This document shows positions 1 to 9,900 of a stretch of DNA of 64,000 nucleotides, in pieces; positions within the stretch are counted from its first letter, which is position 1, and each line of letters starts with the position of its first letter. The DNA comes from Eutreptiella sp. 'Long Island Sound 2002' (Eukaryota > Euglenozoa > Euglenophyceae > Eutreptiales > Eutreptiaceae). The position numbers and the translations under genes are program-made. The DNA lies in contig OZ038383.1 in the NCBI GenBank assembly GCA_964036045.1, forward strand, positions 68,345,888 through 68,409,887, read 5' to 3'. The notes beneath the pieces were generated by a model. It was not told where the DNA came from and did not search any database. It saw only the letters and a list, made by a program, of their open reading frames with translations.

Positions 1-345
1 GCGCCCGATGCGGGCCCCGCTGCGGGCCGCGGGACCAGCGGCAAGCTGGAAGGGTGGCCATGGGGCCGAGGCCTGGGCCGGGCGCGTGGGTAGCGGCGGG
101 CGGCCGAGGCGGAGGCGGCGCCATGCGGGTGCCGGGCCCTCGGCGGTCGCGGGGCGGCGCGGGCGGACCGGCCGGTGGTCGGCGGCAGCCCCGAGAGCCC
201 CATTCCATGGGGTCGGCGGGCGCGCCGGGGGCACGCGCGCCGCGCAGGCCTGGCTGCGGGGGGCGCGTGTGCAAGGGCGCCGGCGCGCCCGATGAGGGCC
301 CCTCTGTGGGCTGCGGGACCAGCGGCAAGGGCGCAGCGTGGGGCC
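1..345 (-). repeat. Inverted tail units of LINE family A
   Basis: GC-rich non-coding sequence that matches, in reverse complement, the roughly 270-bp tandem units in the 3' tail of the A elements (4570-5165 and 18530-19130). The landmark is a short stretch reading GGGTAGCGGCGGGCGGCC near 87-104, seen again at 5777 and 18555. It is probably the remnant of an inverted A element whose body lies outside the window or was deleted. Open frames here are products of composition. Confidence 0.6.
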
Positions 346-1269
346 GCGCAGGGGCGCGGCATGGGGCCGCGCAGGGGCGCAGCAGCGTGGCGCCCTGCAG
401 GGGCGTAGCAGCGTGGGGCCGCGCAGGGCCGCAGCGTGGGGCTACGTAGGGGCTGCGCAGGGGCGCGGCGTGGTGCGTTGCAGGGGCGCAGGGCCGCTGC
501 AGTGTGGGGCCGCGCAGGGGCGCGTCCCGGGGTTGCGCAGGCGCGCAGCGTGGGGCTGCGTAGGGGCGGTGGGGGGGGGGGGGGGGGGTTTGTGGGCTGG
601 TGGGTGGGTGCGCGCGAGAGGGGGAAGGGGGTGCGGTGAGCTCAGCCTCAGAGCGTCACCGCCCGGCCGACCGGGCGGAGGAGCAGCCGGGGCTGGCCAT
701 AGTCGGCCGGGGAGCCCGGGGCGCTCGAGGTGTCAGGGGGGCCGCGGTCAGCGGTGGGGCCCGCACCCCGCTCGGCGGGGACGAATCCCGCCGAGCATCA
801 TCCACGGGGGCGAATCCTGGTGGAGGCGGGGGGGGGCGCCACGCCGTCCCCTCGCGGCCGAACCGGACCGGGACGGGCCCCGCCGGAGGGATACCGGGGG
901 GGCGGGCGGGGCTGGGCACCGGGGCTCCGGGGCCCGGGTCCCTGGTGGTTGTGGGCCGGCGCGGGGGAGACCGGGCGGGCCTCTGGGCTGCGGCTGGTGA
1001 GGGGGGGCGTGGAAGGGCCGGGCGGGCTCGGGGGCGAACCCCGAGAGGCCCCCGGGGGCTGGGCGAGGGCTCCCGAGGGCGGCCGTTCCTTGAGGGGGGG
1101 GGGGGGGGTTGCTCCCTGCCCGGGCTGCGCAGGGGCGCAGCGTGGTGCGGTGCAGGGGCGCAGCCGTGTGGGGCGGCGCAGGGGCGCAGCAGTGTGGGGC
1201 CGCACAGGGGTGCAGCGTGCGGCCGCGCGGGGGTGTGGCGTGGGGCCGCGGAGGAGCGCGGCGTGGAGC
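79..1269. repeat. 1.19-kb direct repeat, upstream copy
   Basis: Near-identical to 5768-6958, differing by a few substitutions and G-run lengths. The two copies exactly bracket LINE copy A1. The repeat contains an inverted A-tail unit (79-345), G-rich minisatellite (345-567), a piece of repeat family F (about 568-1123) and more minisatellite. After 1269 this copy runs into a short doubled TCTCCGTGG and then A1. The downstream copy instead continues into the satellite array. Confidence 0.85.
568..1123. repeat. Partial copy of repeat family F
   Basis: This segment begins at a long G run and includes the landmark GACGAATCCCGCCGAGCATC near 780. It recurs at 6258-6812, 16745-17270 and 27880-28430. 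In the two longer copies F continues on both sides, so this piece is truncated and merges into minisatellite at both ends. No coding function is seen. Confidence 0.7.
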
Positions 1270-1279
1270 TCTCCGTGGG

Positions 1280-4200
1280 TCTCCGTGGACCACGCCTTCT
1301 TCGCCGCCCGCTGCACCCCGGACCCCTGGCTCCCCCTCCTACACCCGCCCACCGACCTCACTCTCCCCCTACTCCGCGACGCCCTCCGCGCGAACGCCCG
1401 ACCAGAATCCCCCGCCTCCCTCCGGGCGTACGCCCTCACCCGCCAGTCCCCCCCACTCATCACCACCGCCTCCCTCACCCACCGCCGCATGGGCAAGCGC
1501 TCCCTCGCCGTGTCCACTGACAACGTGGCACGCGCAGCGCTCTTCCGCAGCGGCGGGGGCGTCCACCTCGGATTGCTGCACCTCCTCCTCGGGCTCGAAT
1601 CCGGCACCCCGGGCGTCTCCAACGAGACCGTCCGCTACGGCCTCTACAAGGGAAAACCCACCAAGCCACTCCCCCGGCACCTCACCCGCTCCTTCCGCCC
1701 CGTCGACATGGAGTCGGGCGTCTCCGGCGCAGCATCCGGCATCGCCACGACCCGCCTAGCCGCCGATCTCGAGCTCACCTCCACCTACACCCCCGCCTCC
1801 TTCGCCTACCGCCCAGGCCACTCCGCCCTCGGCCTCGCCCTCGTGGCCCGCGCCGCCGCCTACACAGCCCTCTCCACCCACGGCACCTGCGCCATCTGCG
1901 ACTGGGACGAGTATGACACGTACCTCAGAGTACTGCGCCAGGACAACTCCCGCCTCTGCTCCCGCCTCCGCGCCACGTGGGACTTTGGCCCCTGGGCAGA
2001 CGGCTTCTACAGCCGCTTGGTCATCCGCGTGGCCACCCGCAAAGGGTTCGCCCACCCCTTCAGTACCGAGGAGGGGGGCAACCAAGGCGACGGGTTCGCC
2101 CAACTCAACTACCAGGCGCCCAGCCTGGTCATCACCAGGGCCATGCGCCCCAACACTTCCATCACCCTCCCCCTCACCGTCCCCGGCCACTCAGCGTCCC
2201 TCCCCGCCACCCACCTCTCGTACAGCGACGACCGCCGCTTCATCACCCCCTCCCTCACGTACGTGGCAGCCATGGCCACTGACTGCCGCGAGTGCTCTCG
2301 CCGCGACGGCCGCATCATACACCCCGACAAGCAGGAGTTCTCCCTCATCGACTCCCGCCCAGGCCGGCCCACCCTCGTCACAGCCGACGTCCCGCAGCAC
2401 ACCGGCACCACCACCACCGCCCCCCCGGAAGTCGTCGGCATCCCCATCCTCCCGGAGCTCCCCCTCCTCCGCGTCATCAACAAGTCCCGCGCGTCCCTCG
2501 ACCGGGCGCGCAAGGCCAGCCGCAACCGCGAGGCCTGCCCCATACTCCAGCTCCGCTCCCTGCACGCCTTCGGCCTCTTCCCCCTCGACTACGTCACCTC
2601 GGGCGTCCTCGTCCCCCCCCCCCCTCCCTCCGCCCCCATCAGACCGCCATCAACAATGCCTACCGCCACGCCTTCCGTCTGCCCCCCTGGGCTCACTCGG
2701 CCTTCCTCCACCTCCCCCTCCAGCGGGGCGGTCCCGGCGCCCCCCTCCTAGCGTACCGGGCCCCCCTCAACCTCCTCCGCACTTACCTCCGCGCCTCTTG
2801 GGGCCCCAACACCCTCGCAGTAGCCGCCACGGCGTCCCTCATCTCCCCACGCCACCCCACCCCCTGGCTCACCGAAGTTCCCGCCCTGGCGCAGGCGCTC
2901 GCCCCCCTCGACATCACCGTCCACCTCCTCCCCTCCCCCCACGTGCGCCCCGCCCCGCGGCACCACACCGGCTCGCTGGCCCCCCTCCGCTCCCTCCCCT
3001 ATGTCGTGGTCGCATGCGACGGCAGCCAAGAGGGCACCCGCCTCGGCGCCGGCTTCCTCCTCTGGCACCCCCGCCACGGCACTCTCTACCGCGGCTGGCT
3101 CGGCCTCCACGCCCTCGCCAGCCACTCCACCGACGCAGAGTGGATCGCCAAAATAGCCGCAATGTTCGCCCTCCGCGGCTGGTCCGGCGAAGCCCTCTTC
3201 GCCTCAGACTCCACCGCCTCCCAACTCTGCGACCTCACCCGCGGCCCGCCCCCCTCCTCCGCCCTCTCCATCCCGTACCGGGCGGCCCTCCTCTCCGCCT
3301 CCTTCCGCATGCACGAGGCCTGGCTCCCCGCGCAACACGACTCCGGCTCCGCCAGCCACCTCGCCACCCTCAACGCCGAAGCCGACAGCCTAGCCCGCCG
3401 CGGACTCCGCGCCGCCTCCCCTTGGACCCTCCCCTGGTCCGCCCTCTTCCACGGCCGCATCGTGGCGCTCCATGAGGGCGCAATCTTCCTTAGCCCCGCG
3501 CGCGCCGCGGAGGCAGCGTATGCGGCCACCACCGCCCGCACCCACGCGCTGCACCTCCGGCCCCTGCCCCCAAGCTGGTCCTCCCAAATACTCCGCCTCG
3601 CGTATGAACGCGCCGAGATCCCGGCGCTGGCCCTCCAACGCATCATGCACCTCCGGCTACTGCACTCCCAGAACCACCCCCCCGGCTACGGAGGCGTGAC
3701 GTGCCCCTTCTGTCACCGCCCCTACCCGGACTCCGCCGCCCACCTCCAGCACCACTGCCCCCCCCACTACGCCCAGCAGTTACTCCTCGCGTGGCGCCTG
3801 TTCACACACCCGCCCATCCTAGCCGCCACTGCCGGCCACTCCCCCCGCCTCGTCACCCCTTTAGAGCTCCGCACGGCCACCACCGCCATGTACCTCTCCG
3901 AGCATCTCCCAGCCGCCCCGCAACCCGGCCCCCCAACGCAGTTGGGGTTCAGTCTGCTTGGCATGTGGCACTCCTCCTCCCCCCACGGCGCCCCCCCTCT
4001 GCTGGACAGCGCCGGCCGGGGGGAACTCCTCCGCGAGCTCCTCTCCACCCTCAGCACGACGCACACGTCGCTAGCGTCACTCCTCCGCCGCGCCCCCTCC
4101 CACGTCACCGCCCCGCCCCCCCCCTCCCGCCGCACGTCCCCACGCCGCCCTGCACCCAGCCCCACACACTGCGCCACAGCATCGCCCTAGTCTCGCTCCT

Positions 4201-4510
4201 CCGCCATTGCGCCACTTGGCGCCTCACGGTAGACCGCCGGCCTGTGGTCCCGCTCCCCCCGGCGCCACTCCCGGGGCCGCACCCGGCCCACGTCGTTTTC
4301 GCCCCCACGTCGCGGGCCGCGGACATCCTCCCACTCCTCGCCGCCAACCCCCCCGGGCAACGCATACTGCTTGCCGCCAACCCCTCGGTCCTCAGTGAGG
4401 TCCTCATCGGGCACGCCGATGCCCTGCACGTGCGCCCGCTGCTGCCCGACCTGCACGTGGCGTACGCCCCCGGCACCCCCGTCGACCCCTCCGTGTGGGA
4501 CTCTCAGTGA
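1280..4510 (+). pseudogene. A1 ORF2: RT-RNase H-CCHC protein, 5' truncated and frameshifted
   Basis: Encodes the C-terminal three quarters of a LINE polymerase. RT motifs are visible: motif A as D-W-D-E-Y-D (1900-1917), motif B as N-Q-G-D (2080-2091) and motif C as Y-S-D-D (2221-2232). RNase H follows with C-D-G-S near 3016, D-A-E-W near 3134, A-S-D-S near 3210 and N-A-E-A-D near 3373. A CX2CX9HX4C finger lies at 3702-3758. The frame breaks at two poly-C runs compared with A2: 12 C instead of 10 at about 2613-2624, and 9 C instead of 10 at about 4106-4114. The final stop is TGA at 4508-4510. The endonuclease is missing because of truncation. The breaks could be real or homopolymer sequencing errors. 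The family assignment is firm; activity is unlikely. Confidence 0.85.
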
Positions 4511-5768
4511 GGCCACCGGCCACCAACCGGCCCACACGCACCGCCCCGCGCTCGCCTCGGGCACCCGAGCGCATGGACGCCGCTACCCACGTGCCCGACC
4601 CCGACCTCGGCCCCCGAGCAGCGCTCCCCGCCAGCCGCGGGTCCCACGGCCCGCAGGGGGCCCCCGACAGGCACGCCGGCACCCTTGCGCGTGCGCCCCC
4701 CGCAGCTCGGCCTGCACGGCGCGCTTGCCCCCTGCACGCCCTCCGACCCCACAGTGTGGGGCTCTTGGGGCCTCTACCAACCGCCGGCTGGGCCGCCCGC
4801 ACCTCCCAGCGACCGCCACTGGCCCCGCACCCGCTCGGCCGCCCGCCGCTACCCATGCGCCTGGCCCCGGCCTCAGCCCCCAAGCAACGCAACCAGCTCA
4901 CCGCAGGTCCCTCGGCCCGCAGAGGGGCCCGCACCGGGCACACCATGGCCCTTGCGCACGCGCCCTCCGCAGCATGGCCTGCAGGACGCGCCCTCCCCCG
5001 GCACGCCCACCGACCCTACTGTGTGGGGCGCTCAGGGCCACTGCCGACCGCCGGCCGGAACGCCCGCACCCCCCCGCGACCGCCACGGGCCACGCACCCG
5101 CATGGCGCCGCGTCCGACCCGGCCGCCCGCCGCTACCCATGCGCCCGGCCCGGGCCTCAACCCCCCGCCGGATGTGCCGCGCATCCTCCCGTACACAGAG
5201 CACAGGGACAGGCACCAGGGGACAGCACCTAAACCGAACACGGCACGCCAGCAACTGTGAACCCATGTTCGTGCTCTTGTGCTCCCGCCCTTGTGCCCTC
5301 CCTCCCCCATGACCGACGCGCACGCGCGCCCGCACTACCGGGGACGAGGCGGCCACAACACAGCTCCAGCAAAGGTGACTAGGCGCCGGCAGACAGCAAC
5401 TCCCAGGCCTCCCCTCGCCCCCGTAGAAGGCTAGAAGCACGGGCCAGCGCCCCCGGCCACGCCACGGCCGCACACGAGGAACGGCCACCTTGGCGGGATG
5501 TTCGGGCAAGGCGCGGAATGTCCGTGGACCCGGGCGTGCCTTCCCCACCCCAAGGTCACCGCCCCGCCCTCCACCCCCACCACAGCCGCTTCGCACAGGA
5601 CGAGTAACTCTCCCCCCGCGAGACGGGGGAGTGCTCCAGGGTGACTTCCACAGGTGGCCCCACCCTCCTCCACGCGCGCCCGCCCCCCCCCTCCACTCCA
5701 CGGCGCCCCCCCCCCCCCCCCCTCGGTTGTTGTCGGCAAACGCCCGGCCAGCGTGACGCCGGCCGACC
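4511..5768 (+). repeat. A1 3' tail with about 270-bp tandem units
   Basis: Non-coding tail of the A element. Roughly two and a half GC-rich units of about 270 bp start near 4581, 4847 and 5128, each marked by CGCCGCTACCCA. A unique 3' stretch follows (about 5170-5768) and ends near GACGCCGGCCGACC. The same arrangement occurs inverted at 17852-19183 in A2. Confidence 0.75.
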
Positions 5769-6958
5769 GGGCGCGTGGGTAGCGGCGGGCGGCCGAGGCG
5801 GAGGCGGCGCCATGCGGGTGCCGGGCCCTCGGCGGTCGCGGGGCGGCGCGGGCGGACCGGCCGGTGGTCGGCGGCAGCCCCGAGAGCCCCATTCCATGGG
5901 GTCGGCGGGCGCGCCGGGGGCACGCGCGCCGCGCAGGCCTGGCTGCGGGGGGCGCGTGTGCAAGGGCGCCGGCGCGCCCGATGAGGGCCCCTCTGTGGGC
6001 TGCGGGACCAGCGGCAAGGGCGCAGCGTGGGGCCGCGCAGGGGCGCGGCATGGGGCCGCGCAGGGGCGCAGCAGCGTGGCGCCCTGCAGGGGCGTAGCAG
6101 CGTGGGGCCGCGCAGGGCCGCAGCGTGGGGCTACGTAGGGGCTGCGCAGGGGCGCAGCGTGGTGCGTTGCAGGGGCGCAGGGCCGCTGCAGTGTGGGGCC
6201 GCGCAGGGGCGCGTCCCGGGGTTGCGCAGGCGCGCAGCGTGGGGCTGCGTAGGGGCGGTGGGGGGGGGGGGGGGGGGGGGGTTTGTGGGCTGGTGGGTGG
6301 GTGCGCGCGAGAGGGGGAAGGGGTGCGGTGAGCTCAGCCTCAGAGCGTCACCGCCCGGCCGACCGGGCGGAGGAGCAGCCGGGGCTGGCCATAGTCGGCC
6401 GGGGAGCCCAGGGCGCTCGAGGTGTCAGGGGGGCCGCGGTCAGCGGTGGGGCCCGCACCCCGCTCGGCGGGGACGAATCCCGCCGAGCATCATCCACATG
6501 GGCGAATCCTGGTGGAGGCGGGGGGAGCGCCACGCCGTCCCCTCGCGGCCGAACCGGACCGGGACGGGCCCCGCCGGAGGGATACCGGGGGGGCGGGCGG
6601 GGCTGGGCACCGGGGCTCCGGGGCCCGGGTCCCTGGTGGTTGTGGGCCGGCGCGGGGGAGACCGGGCGGGCCTCTGGGCTGCGGCTGGTGAGGGGGGCGT
6701 GGAAGGGCCGGGCGGGCTCGGGGGCGAACCCCGAGAGGCCCCCGGGGGCTGGGCGAGGGCTCCCGAGGGCGGCCGTTCCTTGAGGGGGGGGGGGGGGTTG
6801 CTCCCTGCCCGAGCTGCGCAGGGGCGCAGCGTGGTGCGGTGCAGGGGCGCAGCCGTGTGGGGCGGCGCAGGGGCGCAGCAGTGTGGGGCCGCACAGGGGT
6901 GCAGCGTGCGGCCGCGCAGGGGTGTGGCGTGGGGCCGCGGAGGAGCGCGGCGTGGAGC
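5768..6958. repeat. 1.19-kb direct repeat, downstream copy
   Basis: Second copy of 79-1269, offset 5689 bp. It starts at the point where A1 ends and runs without a break into the long minisatellite array, so it is the copy still continuous with its original right-hand context. It contains another F fragment at 6258-6812. Confidence 0.85.
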
Positions 6959-9900
6959 CGCGTATGGGCGCGGCGCGGGGCTGCGCAGGGGTGCTGCGTG
7001 GCGCCGCGGAGGAGCGCGGTGTGGGTCCGCGTACGGGCGCGGCATGGGGCCGCGCAGGGGCGCGGCGCGGGGCTGCGAAGGGGCGCAACGCGAGGCTGCG
7101 CAGGGGCGCAGCGCGGGGCCGCGCATGGGCGTGGCATGGGGCCGTGCAGGGGCGCAGTAGCGTGAGGCTGAGTAGGGGCGCAGCGTGGGGCTGCGCAGGG
7201 GCGCGGCGCGGGTTGAGCAGGGGCGTAACGTGGGGCTGCGCAGGGGCGGAGTAGTGTGGGGCTGGGCAGGGGCGCATCGTCGGGCTGGGCAGGGGCGCAG
7301 CGCGGGGCTGCGCAGGGCGCAGCGTGGGGCCGCGCAGGAGTGCAGCGCGGGGCCGCGCATGGGCGCGGCATGGGGCCGCGCAGGGGCGCGGTGTGGGGCT
7401 GCGCAGGGGCGCAGCAGCGCTGGGCTGCGCAGGGGCGCAGCGTGGGGCTGCACGGGGGCGCGGCGCGGGATGCGCAGGGGCGCAGCAGCGTGGGGCTGCG
7501 CAGGGGCGCACCAGCGTGGGGCTGCGCCGGAGCGCGGCGGGGGGCCGTGAAGGGGCGCAGTAGCGTGGGGCTGCGCAGGGGCGCAGCGTGGGGCTGAGTA
7601 GGGGCGCAGCGTGGGGCCGCGCAGGAGTGCAGCGTGGGGCCGCGCATGGGCGCGGCATGGGGCCGCGCAGTGGCGCGGTGTGGGGCTGCGCAGGGGCGCA
7701 CTAGCGCTGGGCTGCGCAGGGGCGCAGCGTGGGGCTGCGCGGGGGCGCGGCGCGGGGCTGCGCAGGGGCGCAGCAGCGTGGGGCTGCGCAGGGGCGCACC
7801 AGCGTGGGGCTGCGCCGGAGCGCGGCATGGGGCCGTGAAGGGGCGCAGCAGCGTGGGGCTGCGCAGGGGCGCAGCGTTGGGCTGAGTAGGGGCGCAGCGT
7901 GGGGCCGCGCAGGGGCGCAGCAGTGTGGGGCTGCGCAGGGGCGCGGCGCGGGGCTGCGCAGGGGCGCAGCAGCGTGGGGCCGCGCCGGGGCGCGGCATGG
8001 GGCCGTGAAGGGGCGCAGCAGTGTGGGGCTGCGCAGGGCGCAGCGTGGGGCTGAGTAGGGGCGCAGCGTGGGGCTGCGCAGGGGCGCGGCGCGGTGCGGC
8101 GCAGGGGCGCAGCAGTGTGGGGCGGCGCAGGGGGGCAGCGCGGGGCTGCGCATGGGCGCGGCATGGGGCCGTGGAGGGTGCAGCAGCGCGGGGCTGCGCA
8201 GGGGCGCAGCGTGGGGCTGCGTAGGGGCGCAGCGTGGGGCTGCGCAGGGGCGCAGCGTGGGGCCGCGCAGGAGTGCAGAGTGGGGCCGCGCATGGGCGCG
8301 GCATGGGGCCGCGCAGGGGCGCGGTGTGGGGCTGCGCAGGGGCGCATCGTGGGGCTGCGCGGGGGCGCGGCGCGGGGCTGCGCAGGGCGCAGCAGCGTGG
8401 GGCTGCGCAGGGGCGCACCAGCGTGGGGCTGCGCCGGAGCGCGGCATGGGGCCGTGAAGGGGCGCAGCAGCGTGGGCGCGCAGGGGCGCAGCGTGGGGCT
8501 GAGTAGGGGCGCAGCGTGGGGCCGCGCAGGGGCGCAGCAGTGTGGGGCTGCGCAGGGGCGCGGCGCGGGGCTGCGCAGGGGCGCAGCAGCGTGGGGCCGC
8601 GCCGGGGCGCGGCATGCGGCCGTGAAGGGGCGTAGCAGTGTGGGGCTGCGCACGGGCGCAGCGTGGGGCTGAGTAGGGGCGCAGCGTGGGGCTGCGCAGG
8701 GGCGCGGCGCGGTGCGGCGCAGGGGCGCAGCAGTGTGGGGCGGCGCAGGGGGGCAGCGCGGGGCTGCGCATGGGCGGGGCATGGGGCCGTGGAGGGGTGC
8801 AGCAGCGCGGGGCTGCGCAGGGGCGCAGCGTGGGGCTGCGTAGGGGCGCAGCGTGGGGCTGCGCAGGGGCGCAGCGTGGGGCCGTATGGGCGTGCCATGG
8901 GGCCGTGAAGGGGCGCGGTGCGGGGCCACGCAGGGGCGCAGCAGCGTGGGGCAGAGCAGGGGCGTAGCAGCGCGGGGCTGCGCTGGGGCGTAGCGTGGGG
9001 CCGCAAATGGGTCGCAGCGGGGGGCTGCGTAGGGGCGCAGCAGCGTTGGGCTGCGCAGGGGCGCAGCGTGGGGCTGCGCGGGGGTCGTGGCAAGGGGCTG
9101 CGCGGGGGCGCGGCAAGGGGCCGTGCAGGGGCGCAGCAGCGTGGGGCTGCGCAGGGGCGCAGCGTGGGGCTGCGCAGGGGCGCAGCAGCGTGGGGCTGCG
9201 CCGGGGCGCCGTATGGGGCCGCGAAGGGGCGCAGCAGCATGGGGTTGCGCAGGGGCGTAGCGTGGGGCTGAGTAGGGGCGCAGCGTGGGGCTGCGCAGGG
9301 GCGCATCGTGGTGCGGCGCAGGGGCGCAGCAGCGTGGGGCGTCGCAGGGGCGCAGCAGTGTGGGTCGGCGCAGGGGCGCTTTGTGGGGCTGCGCAGGGGC
9401 GCAGCAGCGTGGGGCTGCGCAGGGGCGCGGCGCAGGGCCGCGCATGGGCGCGGCATGGGGTTGTGGAGGGGTGCAGCAGGTTGGGGCTGCGAAGGGGCGC
9501 AGCGTGGGGCTGCGTAGGGGCGCAGCGCGGGACTGCGCAGGGGCGCAGCGTGGTGCGGCGCAGGGGCGGAGCAGCGCGGGGCGGCACCGGGGCGCAGCAG
9601 TGTGGGGCTGCGCAGGGGCGCAGCGCGGGGCTGCGCAGGGCGCAGCAGCGTGGGGCCGCGCAGGGGAGCAGCAGCGCGGGGCTGCGCAGGGGCGCAGCGC
9701 GGGGCTGGGCCGGGGCGCGGCGTGGGGCCGCGCAGAAGTGCAGCGTGGGCTCGCGTATGGGCGTTTCATGGGGCCGTGAAGGGGCGCGGCGCGGGGCCGC
9801 GCTAGCGCGCAGCAGCGTGGGGCTGCGCAGGGGCGTAGCAGCGCGGGGCTGCACCGGGGCGCAGCGTGGGGCCGCGAATGGGGCGCAGCGGGGGGCTGCG

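Larger units (their letters stand above)
1280..5768 (+). mobile_element. LINE copy A1, 5' truncated non-LTR retrotransposon
   Basis: About 99% like A2 on the opposite strand by eye. A1 starts inside the endonuclease-RT linker of ORF2 and keeps RT, RNase H, the CCHC finger and the 3' tail. Its 3' end, near the GCCGGCCGACC landmark, stops about 90 bp short of the A2 end and lacks the CAA-rich terminus. Truncation at both ends is not what simple target-primed insertion gives, so recombination or a segmental copy is possible. It is bracketed by a 1.19-kb direct repeat. Confidence 0.85.
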
